Assembly (NCBI GenBank): GCA_002413395.1
Contig: DHWX01000084.1
Location: 1 to 7,678, forward strand
Length of the DNA: 7,678 bases
Direction of reading: 5' to 3'
Source: Polaromonas sp. UBA5171
Lineage (GTDB): Bacteria > Pseudomonadota > Gammaproteobacteria > Burkholderiales > Burkholderiaceae_C
Shown here: one piece after another, positions 7,462 through 7,678 of the stretch
Numbering within the stretch: the first letter of the stretch is position 1
Layout of the letters: every line of letters begins with the position of its first letter
Position numbers and translations under genes: made by a program
The notes under the pieces: generated by a model
Seen by the model: only the letters and a program-made list of their open reading frames with translations
The model's database searches: none
What the model was told of the DNA's origin: nothing

Positions 7462-7678
7462 ATGGGTGAAGCAAAAAGGCGCCAACTGGCGGTTCAAACG
7501 CAGGCCCTTGAGGCCATCGCAGTGGACACCCCGGGCGGTCGAATTCACGTGCAGTGGGATCACGGCGCCAGCGCCACACCGAATGCCCAACTGACTTTCT
7601 TCGCCGAGTTCTTGCCACAACGGGCGTCTACGACTCGCTGGGTCAATTGCTGCCCCTTGAGCTACACCAGTCCCAATG
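7462..7678 (+). CDS. IS transposase, N-terminal part (runs off the right edge)
   Basis: The first 72 codons of a transposase are visible. The ATG has a well-placed GAGGT ribosome site (7451-7455). The N-terminal pattern GGRIHVQWD (25-33), then TPNAQLTFFAEFL (39-51) and WVNCCPLSYTSPN (60-72), matches a group of proteobacterial DDE transposases that I recall with GGRVxVxWD, GQLxFFIEFL and CPLxYTSPNAP. I cannot assign the ISfinder family with confidence (IS4- or IS1380-like groups are candidates). The catalytic DDE region lies outside the window. Residues 52-59 (PQRASTTR) do not fit the group. The shifted frame over the same bases reads ATTGVYDS, which does, so a pair of compensating one-base indels is likely. 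The frame stays open, but whether the enzyme works is unclear. Confidence 0.7.
   Translation, partial: MGEAKRRQLAVQTQALEAIAVDTPGGRIHVQWDHGASATPNAQLTFFAEFLPQRASTTRWVNCCPLSYTSPN

Larger units (their letters stand above)
7361..7678 (+). mobile_element. Left end of an insertion sequence, continuing past the window
   Basis: The gene remnant on the left breaks off at 7360/7361, and the following bases GGGCGTTGTTGAATAATCC (7362-7380) are plausible as a terminal inverted repeat. A transposase gene begins about 100 bases in, reading inward. The right end, the second inverted repeat and any target-site duplication are outside the window, so the exact boundary is uncertain by several bases and the IS family cannot be fixed. 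Confidence 0.6.

Noticed and set aside
7175..7618. 147-codon minus-strand frame taken as one intact gene
   Set aside because: It is a chance fusion: IS sequence antisense to the transposase, then 40 codons of the trans-sulfuration remnant, then unrelated residues to the stop.

Overview
The window looks like chromosomal DNA of a high-GC Gram-negative bacterium. I infer a betaproteobacterium, probably Burkholderiales, from overall protein character (DbpA, Gor and Amn of proteobacterial type) and GC-rich third positions. No rRNA or other decisive marker is present, so the genus is open.

Layout. The left edge holds the N-terminal 162 codons of the DEAD-box RNA helicase DbpA on the minus strand. 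A 124-base divergent gap follows, then a plus-strand pair: glutathione reductase (gor) and, 8 bases later, AMP nucleosidase (amn). After an 86-base T-rich gap comes a second plus-strand pair with a 4-base ATGA overlap: a membrane histidine kinase whose periplasmic part is a PhnD-like ligand-binding domain (TtrS type) and a FixJ/NarL-class response regulator (TtrR type). A bacterial bestrophin-family membrane channel lies convergently on the minus strand.

The right edge is a scar. A 40-codon remnant of a PLP-dependent trans-sulfuration enzyme (Cys/Met metabolism family) on the minus strand is interrupted at about 7361 by the left end of an insertion sequence. Its plus-strand transposase gene runs off the window and carries what looks like a pair of compensating one-base indels.

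How they fit together. Gor recycles glutathione with NADPH and Amn cleaves AMP to adenine and ribose 5-phosphate. Both are housekeeping, and their tight spacing suggests one transcript. The two-component pair is self-contained. Relatives sense tetrathionate or thiosulfate, but no tetrathionate reductase or thiosulfate-oxidation gene is in the window, so its ligand and targets are unknown. The bestrophin is probably a separate unit. I see no wholly new system. The points most worth a second look are the orphan TtrSR-like pair with two lone periplasmic cysteines, the IS-disrupted trans-sulfuration gene, and the double frameshift in the transposase.
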